Assembly: GCA_947374705.1 (NCBI GenBank)
Contig: CANCDA010000012.1
Coordinates: 1-26,170, forward strand
Direction of reading: 5' to 3'
Source of the DNA: Comamonadaceae bacterium
GTDB taxonomy: Bacteria; Pseudomonadota; Gammaproteobacteria; Burkholderiales; Burkholderiaceae_C
DNA length: 26,170 nt
Below are positions 15,985-24,527 of the stretch, in pieces. The position numbers and the translations under genes are program-made. The first letter of the stretch is position 1; the number at the start of each line of letters is the position of its first letter. The notes under the pieces are model-generated. The model searched no databases and was not told the DNA's origin. It was given only the letters and a program-made list of their open reading frames with translations.

Positions 15985-16938
15985 TTAAGCGGCTCTTGCG
16001 CCTCCTGCTCGACTAAAAACCAAAATTCCAAGCACCACCAAGCTCGTACCCAAGCCCACCCAGATCGTGAAGGGCTCGCCCAAAATCCAGACCCCCATGA
16101 GAATGGTGGACATGGGCCCCACCATGCCAGTCTGAGCGGTGGCGCCCGCGCCGATCCGCTCAATCGCCATCATCACCAGCAAAACCGGCAGGGCCGTACA
16201 CAAGGTTGCGTTCAGTAAAGACAAGCAAATCACTTCAGTCACCACACGGGCCGCACTCAAAGGGCTAAACAGGACAAATTGAAAAATACAAAACAAGCAG
16301 GCCACGCTGGTTGCCATACCAACCAACCGCAATGAGCCCAAGCGTTGTACCAACTCACCGCTGTAACTCAGGTAGATCGCGTAACTCACAGCACTCAAAA
16401 AAACCAAACCACCCCCCAGGGCCACGCCACCGCCCTGTAGGCTAACTTCCTGGCCAAACACCAGCAACACCCCCAAATAACTGATCCCCATGCCCCAAGC
16501 CTGCACACGCCGAATCGTTCGGCCGTACAAGAACCAACCCAAGCCCATGACCAGTGTGGGCGTGATGTAGAGAATCAAACGTTCTAGCGAAGCGCTGATG
16601 TATTGCAGCCCGGCGAAATCAAGAAAACTGGCCAGGTAATAACCGCTAAAACCCAGTCCCACAATACCCACCCAGTCGCGGCGATTGAGTGCCACCTGGT
16701 GCTCAGCGCTCTGACGGTAGGTGCCCCACCATGCCATGCCCATGAACAACGGCAAGGCAAACAGCATGCGGTACATGATGAGTGTGACCGCATCCACTTG
16801 GTAGCGATAGGCCAGCTTGACGATGATCGCCTTGCCACTGAATGCGATGGCACCCAGAGCCGCCAGGAGCATGCCAATTGCAATACTTTGGGGAGCTGCT
16901 TGCGAAGAATTTACAGGGGCATCAGAAACTTTTGACAT
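15985..16938 (-). CDS. EamA/DMT-family transporter
   Basis: A 317-residue membrane protein with about ten hydrophobic helices arranged as two EamA repeats. Typical features include GAIAFSGKAIIVKLAYRY with MYRMLFALPLF in the first half and the helix containing GPMSTILMGVWILGEPFT in the second half. DMT transporters of this type usually export amino acids or other small metabolites; the substrate cannot be told here. The ATG at 16938 lies 22 bases after the gamma-glutamyltransferase gene, so the two are probably co-transcribed with the Bug-type gene before them. The gene ends four bases before a palindrome in the region leading to the polysaccharide operon. Confidence 0.9.
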   Translation of the reverse strand: MSKVSDAPVNSSQAAPQSIAIGMLLAALGAIAFSGKAIIVKLAYRYQVDAVTLIMYRMLFALPLFMGMAWWGTYRQSAEHQVALNRRDWVGIVGLGFSGYYLASFLDFAGLQYISASLERLILYITPTLVMGLGWFLYGRTIRRVQAWGMGISYLGVLLVFGQEVSLQGGGVALGGGLVFLSAVSYAIYLSYSGELVQRLGSLRLVGMATSVACLFCIFQFVLFSPLSAARVVTEVICLSLLNATLCTALPVLLVMMAIERIGAGATAQTGMVGPMSTILMGVWILGEPFTIWVGLGTSLVVLGILVFSRAGGARAA

Positions 16939-16960
16939 TCAAACCCGAAGAAAACTTTGC

Positions 16961-18583
16961 TTAGAAACCAGCCGCCAAACCATCCCGACGCGGGTCACTG
17001 GCCACCACATAGCCCTCGACTTTAGGGTCACCCGCACGCCAGATGAATTGACCGGCACCAAAGTCCTGGTAAGAGTCGTTGATGACCTCCATACGGTGGC
17101 CGCGTTCAGCCAGACCCTGCACAGTGGGCGTGGCCATATTGGCTTCCACATTGATCTCCAAGCCCTCGTTGTAACGCCAGCGTGGTGCGTCACACGCGGC
17201 CTGCGGGTTTTGACCGTAGTCCAGCATGCGCACCAGGGTTTGAACGTGGCCTTGTGGCTGCATGTTCGCCCCCATCACGCCGTAGCTCATCACAGGCTGA
17301 CCGTCTTTGGTCACAAATGCGGGGATGATGGTGTGGAAGGGGCGCTTGCCCGGTGCGACCAGATTGCCCGGGTTCAGCGCCTTGGCGTCTAAGCTGAACG
17401 CATGACCCCGGTTTTGCAGACTCACGCCAAAGGTGGGCTCCACGCAGCCGGAGCCAAAGCCCATGTAGTTGCTCTGGATGAAGCTGACCATCATGCCGTT
17501 TTCATCCGCCGTACTCAGGTAAATGGTGCCGCCCTTGACCGGGTTGCCCGCGCCAAAATCTTGCGCACGCTGCATGTCAATGAGTTTGGCACGCGAGGCC
17601 AGATAAGCATCGTCCAGCATTTGCTCGACGGTGACCTCCATGCTCGCAGGCTCGGCCACAAAGCGGTACACATCGGCAAAAGCCAGCTTCATGGCTTCGA
17701 TCTGCAAGTGCTGAGAATCCACGCCGTCAACTGCCAACGCACCCAAGTCAAACTTATCCAAAATCCCCAGTGCAATCAAGGCTGCAATGCCTTGTCCATT
17801 CGGAGGAATCTCATGCAGGGTGTAGCCCCGGTAGTTCTTGCCAATCGGCTTGACCCACTCGGGCTGATAGGCCGCAAAGTCGCTGGCCTTGAGGCTGCCG
17901 TTGTTGGCGGATGAAAACTTCTCAATCGCGTGCGCAATTTCACCGCCGTAGAAGGCTTGGCCTTTGGTCTGCGCGATGGCACGCAAACCACGCGCCGCAG
18001 CTTTGAACTGAAACAGCTCACCCACATTCGGCGCGCGCCCCCAGGGCAAGAAATTTTGGGCAAACCCAGGGAGCGACTTCATCTCATCGGTTGCGGCCGC
18101 CCACTTTTCCTGCACCACCACCGACAACAAATAGCCGCGCTCAGCGATCGCGATGGCAGGCTCCAGCAAATCCGCAAACGGCAGCTTGCCAAAGCGCTCA
18201 CTCATCGCCACCCAGCTGGCCACAGCGCCGGGCACGGTCACCGAATCAAAACCACGCTTGGGCGGTGCAGTCGCGCTGTCACTGTACTTGCGTTTGAAAT
18301 ATTCAGGCGTCCAGCTCTGCGGTGCGCGGCCTGAGGCGTTGAGGCCATGCAGTTCTTTGCCGTCCCACACCATGCCGAAGGCGTCGCTGCCCAGGCCGTT
18401 GCTCACTGGCTCACAGATGGTGAGCACCGCTGCGGCGGCAATGGCGGCATCCACCGCGTTGCCGCCCTTCCACAGCATGCGCAAGCCCGCTTGCGAGGCC
18501 AGCGGATGCGAGGTGGACACCACGTTGCGGGCAAAGACCGGCAGGCGCGTGCTGGCGTAAGGGTTGGCGTAGTTGAATTTCAT
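16961..18583 (-). CDS. Gamma-glutamyltransferase-family Ntn hydrolase
   Basis: A 540-residue protein starting at ATG 18583 with AGGAG eight bases upstream; a longer open frame upstream lacks such support. The opening TSHPLASQAGLRMLWKGGNA and the GSDAF region are GGT hallmarks. GGT at 351-353 supplies T353, the expected N-terminal nucleophile exposed by autocleavage, and GFGSGCVEPTFGVSLQNRG (375-393) follows. No signal peptide is seen, unlike the periplasmic E. coli enzyme, so it is probably cytoplasmic, as are YwrD-like members and related acylases. It may cleave gamma-glutamyl or acyl amides. It is 14 bases downstream of the Bug-type protein gene and is followed by an EamA transporter, suggesting uptake, cleavage and export of a related compound. 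Confidence 0.9.
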   Translation of the reverse strand: MKFNYANPYASTRLPVFARNVVSTSHPLASQAGLRMLWKGGNAVDAAIAAAAVLTICEPVSNGLGSDAFGMVWDGKELHGLNASGRAPQSWTPEYFKRKYSDSATAPPKRGFDSVTVPGAVASWVAMSERFGKLPFADLLEPAIAIAERGYLLSVVVQEKWAAATDEMKSLPGFAQNFLPWGRAPNVGELFQFKAAARGLRAIAQTKGQAFYGGEIAHAIEKFSSANNGSLKASDFAAYQPEWVKPIGKNYRGYTLHEIPPNGQGIAALIALGILDKFDLGALAVDGVDSQHLQIEAMKLAFADVYRFVAEPASMEVTVEQMLDDAYLASRAKLIDMQRAQDFGAGNPVKGGTIYLSTADENGMMVSFIQSNYMGFGSGCVEPTFGVSLQNRGHAFSLDAKALNPGNLVAPGKRPFHTIIPAFVTKDGQPVMSYGVMGANMQPQGHVQTLVRMLDYGQNPQAACDAPRWRYNEGLEINVEANMATPTVQGLAERGHRMEVINDSYQDFGAGQFIWRAGDPKVEGYVVASDPRRDGLAAGF

Positions 18584-18597
18584 ATGAAGGCTCCTGT

Positions 18598-19566
18598 TCA
18601 CTCTGTTGAAATTTTTCGTTCTGCAATGATTTTTTTCCACTTGGCGGACTCCGCTTTCACCGTGGCGGCAAAGGCCTCGGGCGTGCCGCCCGTAGGCTCC
18701 GCACCCAAACGGGCAAAACGCTCCTTCAGGTCAGGATCAGCCAGCGCGGCATTCACCGCTTGGTTGACCCGCGCCACGATATCGGCGGACAAGCCGCGCG
18801 GGCCATAGATGCCAAACCAGGTCACCGACTCGAAGCCTGGCAACAGTTCCGCCACGGTGGGCAAATCCGGCGCCAAGGCACTGCGCTTGGGGCTGGTCAC
18901 GGCCAAGGCGCGCAGTTTGCCATCTTTCACGTGGGGCATGCCGGTAACGATGGAGTCGAACAGCACGTCCACCTTGCCGCTCACCAGGTCGGTGATGGAC
19001 AGCCCTGTGCCGCGGTAGGGGATGTGCACAAGGAAAGTGCCTGAGCGGGCTTTAAAGACCTCGGTGGAGAGGTTGGAGATAGTGCCATTGCCACTGGACG
19101 CGTAATTCAAACGCCCCGGGTTTTGACGCGCATAGTCGATGAACTCGCTCAAAGTTTTGGCGCGTGAATTCACAGGCACCAAAACGATCTGCGGCGAGTT
19201 GGCCACATTGACAATGGGCGTGAAGTCCATCTCGACGTTGTAAGGAATTTTGGGGTTAATCGCCGGGCCGATGCTGTGCGTACTCGATGACGTGAGCAGC
19301 AGCGTGTAGCCATCGGGCGCGGCCCTGGCACCCGCCTCAGCCCCGATCGTGCCGCCCGCGCCGGGCCGGTTTTCCACCACCACAGCCTGGCCTATTTTGT
19401 CAGCCAGTTTCTGTGCCAAAGCACGCGCGAGGATGTCGGTGCCACCGCCCGCAGGAAAGGGCACCAGCAGGCGCAGAGGTTTATTGGGGTAAGTCTGTGC
19501 ACCCACGGGCAAGGCCATGGCCACGCAGACAAGCCCTAGGCTCGCAAGTCGTTTCATCCATCTCAT
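18598..19566 (-). CDS. Bug/TctC-family tripartite tricarboxylate-type solute-binding protein
   Basis: A 322-residue periplasmic protein. The start ATG 19566 overlaps the stop of the DUF3422 gene as ATGA; ATG 19557 (three codons later) is also possible. The signal peptide covers about 1-24 (ending VGAQ). The mature start YPNKPLRLLVPFPAGGGTD is a standard Bug signature, and GRLNYASSGNGT plus VHIPYRGTG and DVLFDSI are family regions. Bug proteins bind carboxylates and similar small organic anions for TTT transporters and are very numerous in Burkholderiales, mostly as orphans without TctAB. No TctA or TctB gene is present here. The ligand is not predictable. Confidence 0.93.
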   Translation of the reverse strand: MRWMKRLASLGLVCVAMALPVGAQTYPNKPLRLLVPFPAGGGTDILARALAQKLADKIGQAVVVENRPGAGGTIGAEAGARAAPDGYTLLLTSSSTHSIGPAINPKIPYNVEMDFTPIVNVANSPQIVLVPVNSRAKTLSEFIDYARQNPGRLNYASSGNGTISNLSTEVFKARSGTFLVHIPYRGTGLSITDLVSGKVDVLFDSIVTGMPHVKDGKLRALAVTSPKRSALAPDLPTVAELLPGFESVTWFGIYGPRGLSADIVARVNQAVNAALADPDLKERFARLGAEPTGGTPEAFAATVKAESAKWKKIIAERKISTE

Positions 19567-20858
19567 TGTTTTTTCCCCACAATTTTTTGATGCAATTTTC
19601 TGAGTGACCACCAAACACTCAAGGCCACCAAGGGCACGGCCACAGCCGATGTACTCTCCACACTCCAAGGCCAGCCCACGCTGTGAGCCCCTTTGACCAG
19701 GTAAGCGATCAGACCCACCATGTAATACGTGATGGCCGCTACGGATAAACCTTCTACCGTGGTTTGCAATTTGAGCTGCATGTCCTGGCGCTGGTTCATG
19801 GTCACCAGCAAGGCCTGGCTGCTTTGCTCTTGCACAATCTCCACCCGCGTGCGCAGCAGACTGCTGATGCGTGAGACCCGCTGCGACAGCGCATCTTGCC
19901 GCCGTGTGGCCCACTCGCATGTACTGCGGGCGGGCGACAAGCGCCTGTCCATGAACTCACGGATCGTCTGCATACCAGGCAGACGAGTTTCGGCAATTTC
20001 AGCGATGCGTTTGTCCACCAGCTCAAAGTAAGCCATGGAGGCAGAAAACCGGGAGTGCGTGGCCGCGTGCTGGCTCTCCACCTGCCCAGCCAGTTGGGTC
20101 AGTCGATCCAACAGTTGAGGCTCTTCATTGCGGTTCGCACTGCGGATGGCTTCTGCCAGATCGGCCAACTCGCGCTCAGCCGTGGCCAGCACGGCCGATG
20201 CCCCGCGTGCCAGCGGCAAACTCAGCAAAGCCGCCATGCGGTAGGTTTCAATCTCCAGCAAACGCTGCACCAAGCGGCCCAGTCGGCGCGGTGTCATGTC
20301 AGCCACAAACACCAGCATGCGCGAAAAGCCATCCGCTTGAATCGCAAAGTCGGTGTACACCTCGGCCACATCCCCGGCCACATTGGAGGCAATCAAAGCG
20401 TCCTCAGACAGCATGTGCTTGACCAAGGCATCGCCCCCCGGCGTTGCCGATGCCGGCAACGCCCACAAATGCAAACTGCTCAAGCACTGACCCGGCAAGC
20501 CCGCAAACCAGGTCTGCGGCACGGCATCCACCGCAGCTTCAGGCACACATTGCTCAACGCCATCGCTGGGCACAGGGCGCATGAAAGTCCAGGTGACAAA
20601 CTCGGTATGCAACTCCCAGCGCAGGCGAAATGCACCCACGTCCACGCGCAAGTGAATCGTCGTCGCATCCGGCGGCGCAAGATGATGATCACGCAACAAG
20701 GCGGCCACATGCGCGCGGCTCGCCTCACGTTGCACCGCGTCGCACAACATGACCACATGCGAGATGGCCAGCGGCACCGGCATGGCCTCGGGTGGGCGGG
20801 CGTGGATCTCGTTGTGCAGCGCCAGCCTTAGGGGGTGCTGTGTTGGATGTTGATTCAT
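19563..20858 (-). CDS. DUF3422 family membrane protein
   Basis: A 431-residue protein starting HPLRLALHNEIHARPPEAMPV in part (residues 8-27), the recognisable opening of DUF3422. The soluble N-terminal part is followed by a helical region (about 210-370, including long amphipathic stretches such as ERELADLAEAIRSANRN). Two hydrophobic segments near the C-terminus (GLSVAAITYYMVGLIAYLV and the following VPLVALSVWWSL) make it an inner-membrane protein. The function of the family is not known. ATG 20858 follows the DsrE-like gene by 60 bases, and its end overlaps the Bug-type gene by four bases, so it heads a likely operon with the transporter genes, though a functional link is not evident. Confidence 0.88.
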   Translation of the reverse strand: MNQHPTQHPLRLALHNEIHARPPEAMPVPLAISHVVMLCDAVQREASRAHVAALLRDHHLAPPDATTIHLRVDVGAFRLRWELHTEFVTWTFMRPVPSDGVEQCVPEAAVDAVPQTWFAGLPGQCLSSLHLWALPASATPGGDALVKHMLSEDALIASNVAGDVAEVYTDFAIQADGFSRMLVFVADMTPRRLGRLVQRLLEIETYRMAALLSLPLARGASAVLATAERELADLAEAIRSANRNEEPQLLDRLTQLAGQVESQHAATHSRFSASMAYFELVDKRIAEIAETRLPGMQTIREFMDRRLSPARSTCEWATRRQDALSQRVSRISSLLRTRVEIVQEQSSQALLVTMNQRQDMQLKLQTTVEGLSVAAITYYMVGLIAYLVKGAHSVGWPWSVESTSAVAVPLVALSVWWSLRKLHQKIVGKKQ

Positions 20859-20918
20859 TTGAAGAGCGCCCAGAATTCAAAGTGCGATGCAGCAGTTCAT
20901 GGGCCGAAGCCTCTGCGC

Positions 20919-21347
20919 CTAGGGCTTGATATAGGCGTATTTTTCTCGGCTTTGCAGCTGACCAATACGCACCACGCCGGACGGGGTAAAGCTCGCGTCG
21001 AGGTTGAACTGATCTTTCTTTAAATTGCGATTTTTGAGGGTGATCTCGCACACTTCAAATGTCACCCCACGGGCTTTGAGGGCACTGACCAAGGCACCGT
21101 AATCAATGTCAGGGTTCTTGGCATCTTTGGCACCTTCCATCAAAAAATCCACCCCGTTGGCATGCGTCACGACGGCGATCTTGGTGTCTGGGGCCACATC
21201 CAGGTGGTTGCGTATATTGCGCAGACCTTTGGTGGCCTGGGTGGCCGCATCATCAATGTGATAGACCACTTTGTCTTGTGCAAAAACGGGGGTCAACATC
21301 AAGGCCGATGCCAGCAAGGCCGTGACGATTTTGAAACTTAAACGCAT
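20919..21347 (-). CDS. Periplasmic DsrE-like protein
   Basis: A 142-residue protein with a clear signal peptide (1-23, ending PVFA). The mature part has a DsrE/F-like alpha/beta pattern: KVVYHIDD, IAVVTHANGVDFLMEGA, ALKARGVTFEVCEITLKNR with C100, and a closing VVRIGQLQSREKYAYIKP. Periplasmic members of this group keep one cysteine in the VCxxTL motif and are common in proteobacteria next to redox or sulfur genes. No such partner is visible here. ATG 21347 has a strong CAGGAGA seven bases upstream. The gene is transcribed away from the DUF3297 gene, with about 120 bases between them. Confidence 0.85.
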   Translation of the reverse strand: MRLSFKIVTALLASALMLTPVFAQDKVVYHIDDAATQATKGLRNIRNHLDVAPDTKIAVVTHANGVDFLMEGAKDAKNPDIDYGALVSALKARGVTFEVCEITLKNRNLKKDQFNLDASFTPSGVVRIGQLQSREKYAYIKP

Positions 21348-21467
21348 GGTCTTCTCCTGTGAAAAATATCAACTGGCATTGGAACATAAGCGCGACGTGA
21401 GCGACAAGCCACAGTCCGCTCAGCACACGTCATCAGCGGTGCAATCCAAATCATGGAAAATCGCCCT

Positions 21468-21734
21468 ATGAACGACACCACCACGCCAACACCCCACCCT
21501 ACCCGCCCGCCTCTGCCCGATCACCTCAGCATCGACGCGCGCAGCCCCCACCACGTGGCCGCCGTATTCGAACACGACATCGGCATCCGCTTCAATGGCA
21601 AAGAGCGCGGCGATGTGGAGGAATACTGCATCAGCGAAGGCTGGATCAAAGTACCCGCCGGCAAAACATTGGACCGCAAGGGCCACCCGCTGTTGATTAA
21701 ATTGAAGGGTACGGTGGAGGCGTTTTATCGCTAA
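21468..21734 (+). CDS. DUF3297 family small protein
   Basis: An 88-residue plus-strand protein. I use ATG 21468, which has GGAAAA about ten bases upstream; an in-frame ATG at 21453 lacks a site. LPDHLSIDARSPHHVAAVFE, then DIGIRFNGKERGDVEEYCIS and IKVPAGKTLDRKGHPLLIKL make the family certain, as this group is strongly conserved. The biochemical role of DUF3297 is not known to me. It is transcribed alone, opposite to both neighbours, and its stop lies 16 bases from the end of the convergent arfB gene. Confidence 0.9.
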   Translation: MNDTTTPTPHPTRPPLPDHLSIDARSPHHVAAVFEHDIGIRFNGKERGDVEEYCISEGWIKVPAGKTLDRKGHPLLIKLKGTVEAFYR

Positions 21735-21739
21735 TACCA

Positions 21740-21755
21740 CCTGATTTTTTTCAGG
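21740..21755. terminator. Small hairpin between convergent genes
   Basis: CCTGA and TCAGG flank six T residues in the 16-base gap between the DUF3297 and arfB stop codons (it includes the arfB stop). The stem is only five pairs, so it is a weak candidate for a shared bidirectional terminator. Confidence 0.25.
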
Positions 21756-22167
21756 ATTCCCCCGTCACCCGCCCTCGCAGCTTTTTCACATCCCCTCGCG
21801 TCGCTTTAACTTCCAACCGCTTGCGCTGAGAACTTTGGGTCGGCTTGGTGGCTTTGCGTGGCTTGGGCGGGGTGGCTACGCTGTCCACCAGGGCTTGCAG
21901 GCGCTCGATGGATTCCACGCGGTTTTGCTCCTGGCTGCGGGTGGTTTGAGCTTTGATCACCACCACGCCCTCATTGGTGATGCGCTGGTCGCTCAAGGCC
22001 AACAAGCGTTCTTTGATGGCATCCGGCAAGGATGAGGCGGCGATGTCGTAGCGCAAGTGAATCGCGCTGGAGACCTTGTTGACGTTTTGCCCGCCCGCCC
22101 CTTGCGCACGGATGGCGGTGAACTCGATCTCGTCTTCTAAAACCTGATATGCAGTGGATGCCGTCAT
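21751..22167 (-). CDS. arfB: Alternative ribosome-rescue factor ArfB (YaeJ), peptidyl-tRNA hydrolase
   Basis: A 138-residue protein starting at ATG 22167, five bases after the lipoprotein gene. The N-terminal domain carries RAQGAGGQNVNKVSSAIHLR with the catalytic GGQ at 25-27, the class-1 release-factor motif. The tail from about 95 on is Lys/Arg-rich (RKATKPTQSSQRKRLEVKAT), as in ArfB, where it enters the empty mRNA channel of stalled ribosomes. Length agrees with E. coli ArfB (140). It releases peptides from non-stop ribosomes. An upstream in-frame extension to 22281 would overlap the lipoprotein gene and is not supported. Confidence 0.93.
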   Translation of the reverse strand: MTASTAYQVLEDEIEFTAIRAQGAGGQNVNKVSSAIHLRYDIAASSLPDAIKERLLALSDQRITNEGVVVIKAQTTRSQEQNRVESIERLQALVDSVATPPKPRKATKPTQSSQRKRLEVKATRGDVKKLRGRVTGES

Positions 22168-22172
22168 GGTTT

Positions 22173-22796
22173 TCAATACGGAATTTCGATGTTGATCTTG
22201 CGCCCACCCGCTGGAGGGTTGGGAAAGTCTTTCAACGCCGCTTGAAACAGGACGGGCAGGATGTTGCGCGTATCTGACCACGGGCCGAAATGCACGGCGC
22301 GGGTTTCATAAACCACTTGGCTGTTGCGTAAGTCGCGCAACAGCAAGCTCACCTCGTAGCGGTAGCTGGTGGAGGGGGGGAAACCCATGTTCATGCCAAA
22401 ACCCACCCCAGGCCGCCGCATGCCACTGCCCCACATGATGCTGCCATAGCCACCCGGTCGCCCTGCGCCATACCAAGACTGAGACAGGGGGTAGCCACCG
22501 CTGTCGCCCAAGTAGGGCTGCACGCCCACCCCCACTTGCACGCTGTAGATTGTGGCCGCGTCGTCGCGCATCAGGCCCACGCGCGCTAGCGCTTCCTGCA
22601 CCAGTGCCTCGACCGGCTCTGCACTCGCTTGCTGGTTCTGCGAAGGCAGGCGCTCAAAGCGATAGCGCACACCCGTCATGGGTGGCGCGTTGGCGGGCAG
22701 GGTTGAGATAGCCAACACTTGCGTTTCAATCAGCCGCAAACCGCTACAGCCCGTGAGCAAGAGCAACAGTGAGAGGGTGGCAAGCAGGCGTTTCAT
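22173..22796 (-). CDS. DUF4136-like lipoprotein
   Basis: A 207-residue protein with a lipoprotein signal peptide: KRLLATLSLLLLLTGC puts the lipidated cysteine at C17. The mature part begins with a region like GVRYRFERLP, contains a Gly/Tyr/Met-rich central stretch (about 100-145), and then RYEVSLLLRDLRNSQVVYETRA, which fits DUF4136-type lipoproteins, whose members are found in the envelope with no known activity. It lies 38 bases after ttcA and five bases before arfB. The residues SAEPVEAL (about 59-66) recall a repeat-derived motif seen elsewhere in the window, but may be native. Confidence 0.75.
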   Translation of the reverse strand: MKRLLATLSLLLLLTGCSGLRLIETQVLAISTLPANAPPMTGVRYRFERLPSQNQQASAEPVEALVQEALARVGLMRDDAATIYSVQVGVGVQPYLGDSGGYPLSQSWYGAGRPGGYGSIMWGSGMRRPGVGFGMNMGFPPSTSYRYEVSLLLRDLRNSQVVYETRAVHFGPWSDTRNILPVLFQAALKDFPNPPAGGRKINIEIPY

Positions 22797-22834
22797 GGTG
22801 ACTATTCGCCGGTGTTGGGTGGTGTCGTCGGGGC

Positions 22835-23752
22835 TTAAAGCGCGACCACTTGCAGGCCGGGCAAGGTGCTGGCATTGAAGGACTCATCATCAAACGCCTT
22901 GTCCCCGTCTTCATTGGCGATGCCGGTGGTTTTCAGGTTTTTAAAGTCATGCCGCGCCCCGTCCATCAGGTGCGAAGGCACGACGTTGTGCAGGGCGCTG
23001 AACATGCTCTCGATCCGTCCGGGGAACTTCTTGTCCCAATCTCTGAGCATATGGCCGACTTGCTTGCGTTGCAAGTTTTCCTGGCTGCCGCACAGGGTGC
23101 AGGGGATGATGGGGAAGGCGCGGTGCTCGGCCCAGCGCGTGAGGTCTTTCTCGGCCACATTGGCCAGCGGGCGGATCACCATGTGGCGGCCATCGTCGCT
23201 CACCAGTTTGGGCGGCATGCTTTTGAGTTTGCCGCCAAAAAACATGTTGAGGAAGAAGGTTTGCAACATGTCGTCACGGTGGTGGCCCAGCGCAATCTTG
23301 GTGGCCCCCAGCTCGTCCGCCACACGGTACAAAATGCCCCGGCGCAAGCGGCTGCACAGGCTGCACATGGTCTTGCCTTCGGGGATGACACGCTTGACGA
23401 TGGAATAGGTGTCTTGATTCTCGATGTGAAACGGCACGCCGAGTTGCGCCAGGTAGGCGGGCAAGATGTGCTCGGGGAAACCGGGTTGCTTTTGATCCAG
23501 GTTAACGGCGATCAAATCGAAGTGAATTGGCGCACGGGCTTTGAGTTTGAGCAGAATGTCCAGCAGGGCATAACTGTCCTTGCCGCCGGACACGCACACC
23601 ATGACCTTGTCGCCCTCTTCGATCATGTGGAAGTCCACAATCGCCTTGCCGACTTGACGGCACAGGCGCTTTTCCAGTTTGTGGGTTTCGCGTTCGATTT
23701 TGAATTCCTTATCGAGAGGAACGACCTCGTTTTCAATCCACATTGCACTCAT
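22835..23752 (-). CDS. ttcA: tRNA 2-thiocytidine(32) synthetase TtcA
   Basis: A 305-residue PP-loop ATPase. SGGKDS lies at 55-60, and the cysteines of the iron-sulfur site are in CSLC (C130, C133) and CTLC (C218, C221). GHHRDD (156-161) and NMFFGGKLKSMPPKL (169-183) are family signatures. TtcA thiolates cytidine 32 of certain tRNAs. I start it at ATG 23752, five bases after folB; GTG 23761 and TTG 23764 in the same frame would overlap folB. It is the last gene of the SDR-folB-folB-ttcA operon, an arrangement I associate with Comamonadaceae. Confidence 0.95.
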   Translation of the reverse strand: MSAMWIENEVVPLDKEFKIERETHKLEKRLCRQVGKAIVDFHMIEEGDKVMVCVSGGKDSYALLDILLKLKARAPIHFDLIAVNLDQKQPGFPEHILPAYLAQLGVPFHIENQDTYSIVKRVIPEGKTMCSLCSRLRRGILYRVADELGATKIALGHHRDDMLQTFFLNMFFGGKLKSMPPKLVSDDGRHMVIRPLANVAEKDLTRWAEHRAFPIIPCTLCGSQENLQRKQVGHMLRDWDKKFPGRIESMFSALHNVVPSHLMDGARHDFKNLKTTGIANEDGDKAFDDESFNASTLPGLQVVAL

Positions 23753-23757
23753 GATGT

Positions 23758-24129
23758 TCACCAAGCTCCAGTTTCAGCGCGAATAGCCACTTCGCAATCG
23801 TCAAAAATTTCCAGCTTCACAATCTTCACCCGCACGCCTAAAACACCGGGCAATTGCAGCAGGCGATTCGCCAGTTTGCCAATCAAGGTTTCCAGCAAAT
23901 TGACGTGCACCGCCGTGCATTCGTCAATGATGATCTCGCGCACTTTTCGGTAGTCCAGCACGTGGTTGATGTCGTCGTCATGCGGCAGCAGCGGCTGCGG
24001 ACCGAGGTTGAGCTCGGCGTCCACCAGGATGGGCTGCGGCGCTTTTCTCTCGTGGTCGAGGATGCCCAGATTGGCGTGGAAGCGCAGGCCGTTGAGGGTG
24101 AGTGACTGGCTGCCAAAAGCGGGGTTCAT
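23758..24129 (-). CDS. folB: Dihydroneopterin aldolase (FolB)
   Basis: A 123-residue FolB protein. LDHERKAPQ (24-32) holds the conserved Glu, LDYRKV and the following helix VNLLETLIGKLANRLL match the family, and KIVKLEIF keeps a lysine at the catalytic position near the C-terminus. It converts 7,8-dihydroneopterin to 6-hydroxymethyl-dihydropterin in folate synthesis. ATG 24129 overlaps the stop of the second FolB-like gene (ATGA), and ttcA follows. Beside it lie a FolB paralogue and a pteridine-reductase-like SDR, which strengthens a pterin role for the group. Confidence 0.9.
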   Translation of the reverse strand: MNPAFGSQSLTLNGLRFHANLGILDHERKAPQPILVDAELNLGPQPLLPHDDDINHVLDYRKVREIIIDECTAVHVNLLETLIGKLANRLLQLPGVLGVRVKIVKLEIFDDCEVAIRAETGAW

Positions 24130-24527
24130 AGGCTTGAATCTTTCATGCGAAACACTTCCACGCCCACGCCTTCGCAGTCGGGGTAAACGTCGGGTTTACA
24201 GCTGGACAGGCGCACCGCCTGCACCTGGGGATGCGCGAGCAATTGGGTCACCAAGTCGTCGCACAGCGTCTCTTGCAACTCCGTATGGCCCTGCTGCACG
24301 CGCTGGGCGATCACCTCGCGCACAAAATCGTAGTCAACCACTTCTGCCAATCGGTCTGTAGCTGAGGTGGAGTTTGCATAGGGCACAAATAATTCCACGT
24401 TGAAGATCACCCGCTGCGCTTGAGTTTTCTCGAAATCATGCGCGCCAATCTGCGCGGCAACCACATGGTTGCGCAGAAAAATTCGGCGGCAATTCAGTGC
24501 CAGATGGGTGAGAGGGTCAAGCGTCAT
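24126..24527 (-). CDS. FolB-like dihydroneopterin aldolase/epimerase paralogue
   Basis: A 133-residue paralogue of the gene next to it. AHDFEKTQ has the conserved Glu, VDYDFVREVI matches the LxYxxV region, LQETLCDDLVTQLL the central helix, and LSSCKPDVYPDCEGVGVEV keeps the lysine in a KP context closer to E. coli FolB than its neighbour does. One of the two could act as an FolX-like dihydroneopterin triphosphate epimerase or in dihydromonapterin synthesis. ATG 24527 overlaps the SDR gene by 11 bases and the stop overlaps folB by four, so all are translated together. Confidence 0.85.
   Translation of the reverse strand: MTLDPLTHLALNCRRIFLRNHVVAAQIGAHDFEKTQAQRVIFNVELFVPYANSTSATDRLAEVVDYDFVREVIAQRVQQGHTELQETLCDDLVTQLLAHPQVQAVRLSSCKPDVYPDCEGVGVEVFRMKDSSL

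Noticed and set aside
19896..20831. Open frame of 311 codons on the plus strand opposite the DUF3422 gene
   Set aside because: The composition (many His, Arg, Gln) is typical of a shadow frame, there is no ribosome site, and the minus strand encodes a recognisable family.
22608..22640. Possible second copy of the dispersed repeat in the lipoprotein gene (protein SAEPVEAL)
   Set aside because: Only about half of the repeat matches at the DNA level and the residues fit a native helix, so chance is the simpler explanation.
22850..23953. Open frame of 367 codons on the plus strand across ttcA and folB
   Set aside because: It is antisense to two genes with clear catalytic motifs; its product shows no family pattern and long antisense frames are expected in GC-rich genes.
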